Assembly (NCBI GenBank): GCA_029844215.1
Contig: CM056724.1
Span: 36,680,446-36,744,445, forward strand
Length of the DNA: 64,000 bases
Direction of reading: 5' to 3'
Source: Przewalskia tangutica
Taxonomy: Eukaryota > Streptophyta > Magnoliopsida > Solanales > Solanaceae
Both the position numbers and the translations under genes were made by a program. A model generated the notes under the pieces. That model did not search any database and was not told where the DNA came from. It was given only the letters and a program-made list of their open reading frames with translations. This document shows positions 48,181 through 57,268 of the stretch, piece by piece; positions within the stretch are counted from its first letter, which is position 1; each line of letters opens with the position of its first letter.

Positions 48181-48690
48181 GAAGCTGACACGTGGCAAGT
48201 GCGATAGCCTCTACCAGATCCTCCCTGCGCCACGTAGCTGACGGGGGTAAGTAACCAGGCTAACCACCAGATCGCAACCGTAAGTCACGAAACTTCGTCC
48301 AAACACTGACTCGCGAAGCTGACACGTGGCAAGTGCGATAGCCTCTACCAGATCCTCCATGCACCACGTAGCTGACGGGGGCAAGTAACCAGGCTAACCA
48401 CCAGATCACAACCGTAAGTCATGAAACTTCGTCCAAACACTGACTCGCGAAGCTGACACGTGGCAAGTGCGATAGCCTCTACCAGATCCTCCCTGCGCCA
48501 CGTAGCTGACGGGGGCAAGTAACCAGCTAACCACCAGATCACAACCGTAAGTCACGAAACTTCGCCGTGAAACTGACACGTGGCAAGTGCGATAGCCTCT
48601 ACCAGATCCATCTGCGTCACGTAGCTGACGGGGGCAAGTAACCAGGCTAACCACCAGATCACAATCGTAAGTCACGAGACTTCGCCACAA
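48181..48690 (-). repeat. 134-bp tandem array in E1 LTR
   Basis: Units start at 48181, 48315, 48449 and 48569 (the last ~14 bp shorter). Each carries GCTGACACGTGGCAAG, a CACGTGG G-box/ABRE-like core. Shorter relatives with GGGGCAAGTACG flank it on both sides (48050-48180, 48690-48790). ORFs here are frame by-products. Confidence 0.88.
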
Positions 48691-49901
48691 ACACTGACTC
48701 AGGGCAAGTACGAAAGCCAACTACCAGAACCAACCTGCATCAGCAACGACCGGGGCAAGTACGGGGGCTAGCTACCAGAACCTAGGCCGAATCAGTAAAA
48801 CCTCATGGAGAGCTAGTCCATGGAATAACAATAATGGTCACATGCCCCCGGAATCCCTCATCGGTGTAGACATGCCCATATGACAATAATAATGGAAGCA
48901 TACCCGTGGAATCCTCCGTCACTGCCGGTACGTCCAAGTAAGTTCACAATAAGTCAGCCGGCCCTCCATCGAGAGACGCGGTGGTATAGAAATACAATAC
49001 TTGCACAACAAAAGCTATCACAACTAGCATAAGCAAGTTCAACATACTTTTAGACTTTCATTAACATGTAAATTGATTCACCATTTATATAACTCAAGTA
49101 CTCCCATTTTGTGCCAACAGTCCGGGTTTTAACCCTAAAGTACTACGTACTTAAATTCTTTCAAAAGACCCTTTTTTGTTACAAAAGTCACACGATACCC
49201 GTAGTATCAAAAATGGAGTAACTATCATTTCAAGTAAACCAAAACCATTTCCACACCTTCTTTTGAAATAAACCAATTTAAGACAAAACCATGCCTTCTT
49301 TTTAAACTATTTTAAGACAAAACCATGCCTTTCTTTTAAACCAAAACACTTTAATTCCTCAAATCTCCTTTCTTTTAGAAATCAAGTTCCTTACTTTGGA
49401 ATTTAAGAAAAATCAATACTTGTTATTAGTGAGCTTATTAAAGCAGCCATGATCTAGGAAATGTAATACAATTTTGTCTTATCTTAGCTTCTATGCAGAT
49501 GGAGGTTTCTACTTGTTTTAATAATAATTAATTAGTCAATACATTTTCCGTTATTAACGCTGCAGTGGTTTGTTCGATACTTATTCTCATTTCCGAAATC
49601 AATATAACTTATTCCTTTTAAAACCCAATTACCCATTTCTCATAAAAGCGGTTTCACAACTTTTTAACACAACCCAAGTCCTTAATATTTCACATCAAGT
49701 CATTTATAAGTCAAGTCTCTTATCTTTTAAAAACCACAAACCATTTCTTTACCTACATAAAGTTGTTATAACAAACTTCCCATAAAGCCGTTATAACACT
49801 TTATGTTTTAAACCAACCAAATTCGTTTAGCACATGTACGTCTACCGTACTACATAGTTCACAACAATCATGCTAGAAAAGATAGGAAGAGGTTCACATA
49901 C

Positions 49902-50002
49902 CTCGCGACGATTATCGACAATTAGCAAAATGCTCCAAGTACTATAACCTTGCTAGCCTTTTCCACCCTTCAAGTAGAATACGCTACTCGTAGTACTTCC
50001 AC
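49902..50002 (-). other. Candidate LTR mini-exon, E1
   Basis: Acceptor CATTATAG|G at ~50003 and donor CGAG|GTATGTGAA at ~49902. A second acceptor-like TTATAG at ~49945 would give ~43 nt, nearer the size in other elements. Confidence 0.3.
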
Positions 50003-50724
50003 CTATAATGGCCATAAAACGTCTATCAACTTCTCGATCTCTTTGTAGCACAATTCAAAGTACAAGGTTCTTTATTCTATGGAAAATTCGCAAGACCTCC
50101 CCAGTAACCAAATAAATCTCTCCTCTATCAAGACCCGCTACCAAGCCAACAACTCGAGGGTTGCGTCTAACCGACGTGTACAACATCGCCCCAATAATAC
50201 TACAAGTCATCAGAATACAGTCCAATGTAAATACAGTTCAATTCTTTATAATCATCCTTCCAATATATCTTATACTCAATTCTAAACTACTACAATATGT
50301 AATATCCAATTACAATAGGGGGCAAAGATCATTACCTCGATAAGCCCAAAATTTTCCAAGATTTATAAGTCGATCCTGAGCAACATTTAGCTCCAATTCC
50401 TTATGCTCCAACCCGCTCCAAGCAACCCTTAGAAGTTTCTAAACAACTTCTCTTAACACTTCATCCAACTATGAAGATTTCCTAGGGTTTCGTTTGCGAC
50501 TAAAGGAATAAAGTAGTATTTTCGGGCTCTTAGTATAAAGATAACTTTGGAATACTACAAGGGATTTTTAGGCTAAGGTATATGGGATAATAACAACACT
50601 TGAAGGATTTTTCTACACAAAGGGGGGGGGGGGGTGTTGGACGAGAACAACACTAAGGAGAGAGGAAGAATTTTGCCTTGGAAACTCTTAAGTGTGGATG
50701 AATAAAGTCTTGAAATCAAGGGGG

Positions 50725-50732
50725 TATTTATA
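50725..50732 (-). promoter_or_regulatory. TATA box of E1 LTR promoter
   Basis: Minus strand CTCTATAAATACCCC, a plant-consensus TATA box ~515 bp into the LTR and ~390 bp before the first donor-like site. Confidence 0.7.
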
Positions 50733-50905
50733 GAGAAATCAAGGGCCAAGATCTAGGCAAGTGTGTGGTGTAGATTGGGGACATGTGGGTGTGGATTCTA
50801 CCAACCACATGTCCACCACAAAATTTGGACAAATGGCTAGCCACTTGTCCACTACCAAACCGTCCAAGGACACTTGTCCTTCACCAGCTAACACGCCCAC
50901 ACGTA

Positions 50906-50923
50906 GGGTGACACGTGTCACCC
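50906..50923. promoter_or_regulatory. 18-bp G-box palindrome in E1 U3
   Basis: GGGTGACACGTGTCACCC, perfect, with CACGTG core, ~180 bp upstream of the TATA box. Shorter versions stand at the same place in E4, E5 and E6. Confidence 0.75.
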
Positions 50924-51245
50924 CCCTACTCGTCCAAAATATTTCATCTTCCGAAGATATCCGTAATGCCAAACATCCGAAAATAAAGTGGGCCCCACAA
51001 AACCGTAAATTCTCCCGTGGGCCCCACGTGACCAATTTCGGAAATAAAATTCCATAATTCTCAAATATTCCAAAAAGTCCGAATACCAAATCTGGGAATC
51101 CAATTCCCATTAACGAACCTTTTTCCTTCACAAAATCCGGAAACTTTTCCGTCGAAAAATCACATCTTTCTTCCTTTCCAATTTTTGTGTCGTATTCTCG
51201 TACGTACGTCCTCATATACATACTCTGGAACTACGGGGTGTAACA

Positions 51246-51297
51246 ATTTCCTTACTTACGTTCTTACTTATATGCCATGTAACTACGGGGTGTAACA
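51246..51297 (-). repeat. E0: 52-bp LTR stub
   Basis: Ends CTACGGGGTGTAACA like the chromovirus LTRs but is not E1's own end, which lies directly left of it. Best read as the last 52 bp of an older minus-strand element's LTR into which E1 jumped; the rest would be left of the window. A local duplication of E1's end is the alternative. Confidence 0.55.
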
Positions 51298-52253
51298 AGT
51301 TTCAATGAAAGAATATCTACAATATGGATGAAACTGATTTATTTTATCGTTTGGAAGCAGATCATTCACTTGCAACAAAGCAATTGGAAGGACAAAAGAA
51401 TGACAAGGAAAGAATTACAGTTACTTTTGTTGCAATGGTGATGGTTTTGACAAAGTGCCAATTTGAATAATTGGTATGTATGCTAATCCTAAATGTTTTA
51501 ACAATGTGAATTTGAATAACCTTAATTGTCACTATCGAGCTAACCTTAATAGATGACAGAAAAGTTCTTTTGATAGTGGACAATTTCTCTTCCCATCCTA
51601 AGGTTATTGAAGGCTTGAGAAATGTTGAACTATTTTTCTTTCCTCCAAATACAACCTCAAAGATTCAACCATGTGATGCTGGAATTATTCGAGCATTGAA
51701 AATTTATTATCGACATGGTCTTTATTCAAGCATCTTGCAATTCTACCAGTCAGAGAGACAAGTCCAAAAATAATTAGTGTGATGAATGTTATCAATTTTA
51801 TTAGTGTGGCTTGGAATATTGATATGAAAACAACAACAATTCCAAATTGTTTTCGACATTATAAAATTCGGCCATACGAAGATATGAATACTGACAACCA
51901 CTTGGTGAAGATGAAAGCATCCAGAGATTACATGAAGTTATCAATGGTTTAGGTTATAGAAATACAATGGATGTGAAAGACCTTTAAACTATCCTAATGA
52001 AAATGATACAATGATAAAGTCTCATATTGATGAAGAAATTATTCAAGGAGTAATGGAAACATTTGCTGATAATGATCAAGATGCAGATGATAGTCAAAAT
52101 TCGCCAATGATATCAATAAAAGAAGCAATGCAAGAAGTGGAAGCCTTAACTAACTATATTTTACAACAAGAAAAAGATGCATCAAATGTAGTGCATGCTT
52201 TGCAGAAAATTAAGGTTGAGATTGAGTTAAACATAGGACCAAAGAAAAAATAA
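51298..52253 (+). pseudogene. pogo/CENP-B-like (DDE_1) transposase pseudogene, 5' truncated
   Basis: Plus strand, in several frames. YNMDETDLFYRLEADHSLAT holds the first catalytic Asp. After a one-base shift comes CCNGDGFDKVP, then NNLNCHYRAN. IVDNFSSHPKVIEGLRNVEL (second Asp) and FFPPNTTSKIQPCDAGIIRA (third Asp) are in one 67-codon frame, and VAWNIDMKTTTIPNCFRHYK follows another stop. A last frame (52011-52253) gives an acidic tail ending in Lys. This is the DDD domain of plant pogo/Tigger-like transposases or genes derived from them. The N-terminal CENP-B-type HTH is missing, removed or displaced by the LTR insertions. About 18 residues before the second Asp are deleted, and stops occur in each frame, so it is dead. 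Confidence 0.82.
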
Positions 52254-52659
52254 AAAACTTTAGATGAATATTTTCAAAAGAGTTCATTGAGAAGTTGTCA
52301 TAGTTATATCAATAAAAATAAGAATATTATGTGTTATTTTCAATTAAAATTTTATTTTACATTTTATCAATTATTCATTTATATTAGTGTTGGGTCTTTA
52401 AGGATTATCAAAAAATATATATTATCTTATGCATTTAGCGAAATTATTCATTAATACATTGTCCCAAGTCGGGACAGAATAATTTATTCATTAATTGAGG
52501 TTTATCATTTATCGAGGTTTTAATGTATTTAAAAGGTGGTTGCATCTCAATTAAAAATAAACCTATCTTTGGGGGTCATCCAACGTTCACCCCGGGTCAG
52601 CTAAGTTAGAACTCGAACATGAATGACCAGGTGATGCGCGGGGTTGGAAAGGAGGTACC
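52254..52659. other. Flank between pseudogene and E7
   Basis: AT-rich, no gene. ATTAATTGAGG and TTATCGAGGTTTTAATG near 52490-52525 could be the end of the old pogo-like transposon, not verified. It ends with GTACC, the left target duplication of E7. Confidence 0.45.
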
Positions 52660-55058
52660 TGTAACGACCCGTTTGGTCGTTTAGCACTTTAAAACTACGA
52701 AAAGGGTATGAGACTACGTGATAATTATTTATATGATTTTTAATATATGAAATGGGGCATGAAATTAGTTAAGTGAGTTGGTGGGCCAAGCCCACTACCC
52801 TTTGGTAGGGCACGACAATTCTACAAAAAAATAAAAGAGGGGAGGGGAACAAACCCTAGCAGCAAACAAAGAGGAAAAAACTCTATTAGCTAAAAGAGAG
52901 AAAACGTGAAAAGAGAAAAATAAAAAGGAAAAGCGAAGGAGAAACGCAGCAGAAAAAAAAAGGGAGGAGAAGAAGGAGGAAAGAAGAAAAGAAAAAGAAA
53001 ACCTAGCAACTAGACGAGGAGGAAGTACTCAATTAAGTTCAGGTTAGATTCTATGGTTGAGTTAATCTATTCATGATTCTTATGATAGTGTGTTGTAGAA
53101 CGAAATCAAAATTCAAGAAGTCATTACACGGAAATTTCCACAATCCACTTGAATAAGAGAAACTTGAGGAATGTAACATGACATAATGATTACAGCAGCA
53201 TATTAAACGTGAAAACTGTATAAATCCGTAAATAATATAAAAATATAGGCTGAATGAAAGTTGTATATTACTTTGTTCCCGTCAGTTTTATATCTTACGG
53301 AGATAAACCCGACTTATGGTTTGAAAATTATGACTGTTTAAAGTTTTTGCCTCGTTTTACCGAAACCCAGGCGACACAGCATATAAAACGTGAAAACTGT
53401 ACAAATCCGTAAGGAATATAAAATATGGGCTAAATAAAAGTTGTATATTACTCTATTCCCGTCAGTTTGATATCTTACGAAGATAAATCAGATTTACGGT
53501 TTGAATGTTATGACTGTTTGAAGTTACGCCTTGTTTTACAAAAATTCTGGCGACACAGATTTCATAGGGCTGTTTCTGTCGTAAATTTTCACCATCTACA
53601 CTAAGGTGGGATTCGGAATAATAAGAGATCCTAGTGCTGCATTCTATGTGGTATAATAAACACCTTATTTGAAGTTACGAATTTAATGTTATATCATTTA
53701 TAAGCGGGAGATACGAGAAAGTTAAAAGAAAGGAATATTATTTGTTTGTCCTGAAGTTATGCTAATATTTTTATAGGGGTATGAGTTTAGTCATACAATG
53801 GAAATGGTAAAGATTTTGTTAATATAAATATAGCAATATGGGTGTCCTTAGATTCGTATTATAATGTAGTTCACATGTTTTCTAGATTTTAATCGTTCAG
53901 AGGCTCTACGCAAGGGGAAGACATTAGTTTGATTGTTCGTCGCACCCGCTCGGTATTGAGGTAGGTTACGGTTTACTTTAGTTAGACTCTTATTAGAGAA
54001 TCGTATGTAGTTGTAGGAGAGTGACTGGGATAGGATGATAGGCCTTCGAGCATGAAGTGGAGATAAATTACATTTACGTTGGTTCCGTCATCTGTTATTT
54101 GGGCTTGTCGCCATATGTGTTATTTTCTGTGATTATCACCTGATTTGACTTGTACTTGTTGATTGTATATTGGTGACACGTGTTGAGACTTGATATCATG
54201 CATGACATACTTCCCATATTATTTTGTGATGATAGTGAGGTGAGAGACTGAGAGTGATTGATCGTCTCCGAGGTTTCTTCCGGAGATTGAGCGTGATTGA
54301 TAGCCTCCAAGGTTTCTGCCGGAGAGCGGGAGTGATAGCCTCTGAGGTTTCTGCCGGAGAGCGGGAGTGATAGCTTCCGAGGTTTCTGCCAGAGAGTGGG
54401 AGTGATAGCCTCCGAGGTTTCTGCCGGAGAGCGAAAGTGAGAGAGGTGACATTGCATTGCATTGCATTCATCCACTCATAATTTGACTGATCATTTGGTG
54501 AATTATATTTGTCTTGGTTGATGATTTCTTTACTCTTTACTTGTAAATGATACGTGACCATGCCTGATTGCTCTATGTGTTACTTGTTGGTTTCAACTTC
54601 TTCATGCGTTATCTTATCACTGTCGGCCTATGATGCTTACCAGTACTAGTGTTGTACTGATACTACTCTTCGCACTTTTCTTGAGTGCAGTACGATCCAG
54701 TTCGATCTACGCCGTGGCTGATTCGCGAGGTGGACATCTTCTAGTCATTCAGGGTGAGCTACTTGGTCGTCTGTGGCCCCTGAATGGCTTCTTAGTTAAT
54801 TCCATTTTGCTTTGAATATTGACAGACAATATTTAGCCTTCGGGCATTCCTTCAGACTTCAATTTTTCAGATTTGTTAGTGCTCTTGTACCTTTTTTACC
54901 AGATTTTGGGGAATGTCGTAACCATTTAAGTATTAAGACTTTATAATTTCTTTTTCTTTATTTATTTTCCGCTGATTTAAATTGTTATTGAGAATATGGT
55001 TCGCCTACTCGGGGGAATAGGGTAGGTGTCATCACGACTCGTGAATTGGGTCGTGAAA
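52660..55058 (+). repeat. E7 5' LTR
   Basis: Begins with hairpin AACGACC/GGTCGTT. It has a ~165-bp almost pure purine tract (52830-53010), a ~182-bp tandem duplication (units near 53196 and 53379 with AACGTGAAAACTGTA), a 35-bp array with five units (54250-54440) and terminal palindrome TCACGACTCGTGA. Confidence 0.9.
54250..54440 (+). repeat. 35-bp tandem array in E7 5' LTR (5 units)
   Basis: CTCCGAGGTTTCTGCCGGAG cores with CTCC/GGAG arms, separated by AGCGGGAGTGATAGC. The 3' LTR has six units at about 61915-62140. Confidence 0.88.
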
Positions 55059-55062
55059 AAGT

Positions 55063-55074
55063 TGGTATCAGAGC
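55063..55074 (+). other. E7 primer binding site
   Basis: TGGTATCAGAGC, four bases after the 5' LTR. Confidence 0.88.
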
Positions 55075-55132
55075 TCCTAGGTTAATCAGTCTAATGAGTA
55101 CAAGAGCAATGTCTAGTAAAGTCTTGCGGATT

Positions 55133-55152
55133 GGTACGTAGACGTCCGTACC
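55133..55152 (+). other. E7 dimerisation-like hairpin
   Basis: Stem GGTACG/CGTACC with 8-nt loop TAGACGTC, whose last six bases are the palindrome GACGTC. Same loop geometry and PBS spacing (58 nt) as in the chromovirus elements, different sequence. Confidence 0.5.
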
Positions 55153-55858
55153 CATCCTCGAGAGGCTATAGGACATTTAGGAAACACTTCACTTCTTTTC
55201 TCCTTTCGTGCTAGTTCAATCCGATTGGTATCTGGTTCATTCTTTTCGTGCGAGATTATTTAGATTGGTATCTTAAACTCATTTATATATTCTCCTCACA
55301 GATGGTAGAACTCTGGTGTTGTCAAATGCTATGTGAATTTGATTTGCAGCGATGCTAGATTGATTAGGCTATTCGTCAGACCATCCTCCACTAGGTTTGG
55401 AACAATATTGTTGTGTTCCAAGTGTACTACTACTTGTTCCTGCTCGTTCCAAGTTGGTAGGATATGGACAATGGGAAAATGTTTCTAGTAGGTGCGGGTT
55501 CATGGTGTTGTAGTTTTGTCGAAAGGTGTGAAAAAGTTTGTTAGGTGCTTGAATACAAGATTAGGGAGACATAGGGAGGAAATTCTAGTATTTGAGGGAA
55601 TTGAAAGGGGTTGTAAGAGTAGCTTGTCATTGAGAGCCCCACTGGTGTCGAAATGAAATTGAACTGGTGCTAATGGTTGTGTGGTAGGGAAAATTGGGGA
55701 AACTAGACATTGTTGTTGTGTGGGTAAGGTTCGTGGTTGCGACGAGGGCTTGATCCTGATGTTTGGCCATGGTGGTGACAGTGGCGTGTAGGTTGGTTGT
55801 TAAAGCGGCACATGGTGGCTATTGTTTTTAAAGGAGGATAGCTTAGGAGTTTGTATAT
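55153..55858 (+). other. E7 interior, no recognisable gene
   Basis: Leader-like first part, then ~600 bp rich in G and T that looks like heavily decayed coding sequence. I could not identify a domain. Confidence 0.45.
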
Positions 55859-56143
55859 GTGGCTGAGAATGACTTATATGTGTCCATTTATTTCTCTACG
55901 GGTTTGGATATGCTTTGGGATATGATTGATGTACCTATTCGTGTCTATACTCCTGTCGGGGATTCGGGGATAGTAGGTCGAGTCTATAGGTCTTGTGTGG
56001 TCACGTTACGGGGGATGATACTTGGGAGACCGATGCGGATATGCGGAGTAATCCTCAGTTGTTCGACAGTTCAGGTACCTCTTTCCTCCACCCATACCTT
56101 GTCGCTCGAGGACGAGCGATTGTTTGATTGGTATCTAATGTAA
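55859..56143 (+). pseudogene. E7 retropepsin remnant
   Basis: 94 codons. VSIYFSTGLDMLWDMIDVPI then RVYTPVGDSGIVGRVYRSCV resembles the part of gypsy protease just after the catalytic loop (E2: ISPHIASRIGIEP...VATPVGDSVVAERVYKACPV). The catalytic DxG stretch and the later GMDWL motif are absent. After VVTL the frame passes into sequence I do not recognise, and the end ...LSLEDERLFDW spans the pre-LTR hairpin TCGCTCG/CGAGCGA. The stop lies within the first bases of the 3' LTR. It is a deletion relic and not a working enzyme. Confidence 0.65.
56102..56119 (+). other. E7 pre-LTR hairpin
   Basis: TCGCTCG, loop AGGA, CGAGCGA: perfect 7-bp stem, same loop as in E4 and E6 but a different stem sequence, ~20 nt before the 3' LTR. 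Confidence 0.7.
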
Positions 56144-57268
56144 CGACCCGTTTGGTCGTTTAGCACTTTAAAACTATGAAACGGGTATGAGACTACGTGA
56201 TAATTATTTATATGATTTTTAATATATGAAATGGGGCATGAAATTAATTAAGTGAGTTGGTGAGCCAAGCCACTACCCTTTGGTAGGGCACGACAATTCT
56301 ACAAAAAAGAAAAGAGGAGAGGGGAACAAACCCTAGTACCAAACAAAAAGGAAAAAACCCTATTAGCTAAAAGAGAGAAAACGTGAAAAGAGAAAAATAA
56401 AAAGGAAAAGAGAAGGAGAAACACAACAACAAAAGAAAAAGGGAGGAGAAGAAGGAAGAAAAGAAAAAGAAAACCTAGCAACTAGACGAGGAGGAAGTAC
56501 TCAATTAAGTTCAGGTTAGATTCTATGGTTGAGTTAATCTATTCATGATTCTTATGATAGTGTGTTGTAGAACGAAATCAAAATTGAAGAAGTAATTACA
56601 CGGAAATTTCCACAATCTACTTGAATAAGAGAAACTTGAGGAATGTAACATGGCATAATGGTTACAGCAGCATATTAAACGTGAAAACTTTATAAATACG
56701 TAAAGAATATAAAAATATGGGCTGAATGAAAGTTGTATATTACTGTGTTCCCGTTAGTTTGATATCTTACCGAGATAAATCCGACTTATGGTTTGAAAGT
56801 TATGACTGTTTAAAGTTTCTGCCTCGTTTTACCGAAACCCAGGCGACACAGCATATAAAACGTGAAAACTGTACAAATACATAAGGGATATGAAAATATG
56901 GGCTGAATTAAAGTTGTATATTACTCTGTTCCCGTCAGTTTGATATATTACGAAGATAAATCTGGCTTATGGTTTGAAAGTTATGACTGTTTGGAATTTC
57001 TGCTTTGTTTTACAAAAATTCTGGCGACACAGATTTCATAGGGCTGTTTCTTCCGTAAATTTTCACCATCTACACTAAGTTTTGTCCGGTGGGTTTCAGC
57101 ATAATAAGAGATCATAGTGTTGCCTTCGATGTGGTACAATAAACACCTTATTTGGAGTTACGAATTTAATGTTATATCCTTTACAAGCGGAAGATACGAG
57201 AAAGTTAAAAGAAAGGAATATTATTTGTTTGTCCTGAAGTTATGCTAATATTTTTATAGGGGTATGAG
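56139..57268 (+). repeat. E7 3' LTR, first segment
   Basis: Same start, purine tract (56310-56475) and 182-bp duplication (units near 56675 and 56858) as the 5' LTR. Ends at ATGAG (57264-57268), the E8 target copy. Confidence 0.9.

Larger units (their letters stand above)
15264..51245 (-). mobile_element. E1: gag-only chromovirus-type element, split by E2, E3 and E4; 3' LTR outside window
   Basis: The element's own DNA is 5' LTR 47356-51245, leader and gag 5' part 46500-47355, gag middle 26012-26110, gag 3' part plus 3' UTR 15264-16617. Everything between is later insertions. The gag frame reads across both repaired junctions once one target duplication is removed, which proves the pieces belong together. 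gag stops where protease would start and a 3' UTR follows, so no pol was present. It fits the TR-GAG class of non-autonomous elements. Its right end abuts a 52-bp foreign LTR stub (E0). Confidence 0.85.
47356..51245 (-). repeat. E1 5' LTR
   Basis: 3890 bp; minus strand TGTTACACCCCG ... GTCGTGACA. It contains an 18-bp G-box palindrome, a good TATA box, donor CGAG|GTAATG (~50336), mini-exon candidate, CATAAAGCCGTTATA motifs (49757-49800) and a 134-bp tandem array. The partner LTR is outside the window, so age cannot be estimated. Confidence 0.88.

Noticed and set aside
48345..48720. ORFs in the 134-bp array as genes
   Set aside because: Tandem repeat by-products inside an LTR.
54095..54561. 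Repetitive ORFs (GRNLGGYHSRSPAETS-like) in E7 LTR
   Set aside because: Antisense reading of the 35-bp array; also in the other LTR with different length.
56299..56481. Phe/Leu-rich 60-codon ORF as a membrane protein
   Set aside because: Reverse reading of the purine tract in the E7 LTR; pyrimidine runs always give Phe/Leu/Ser.
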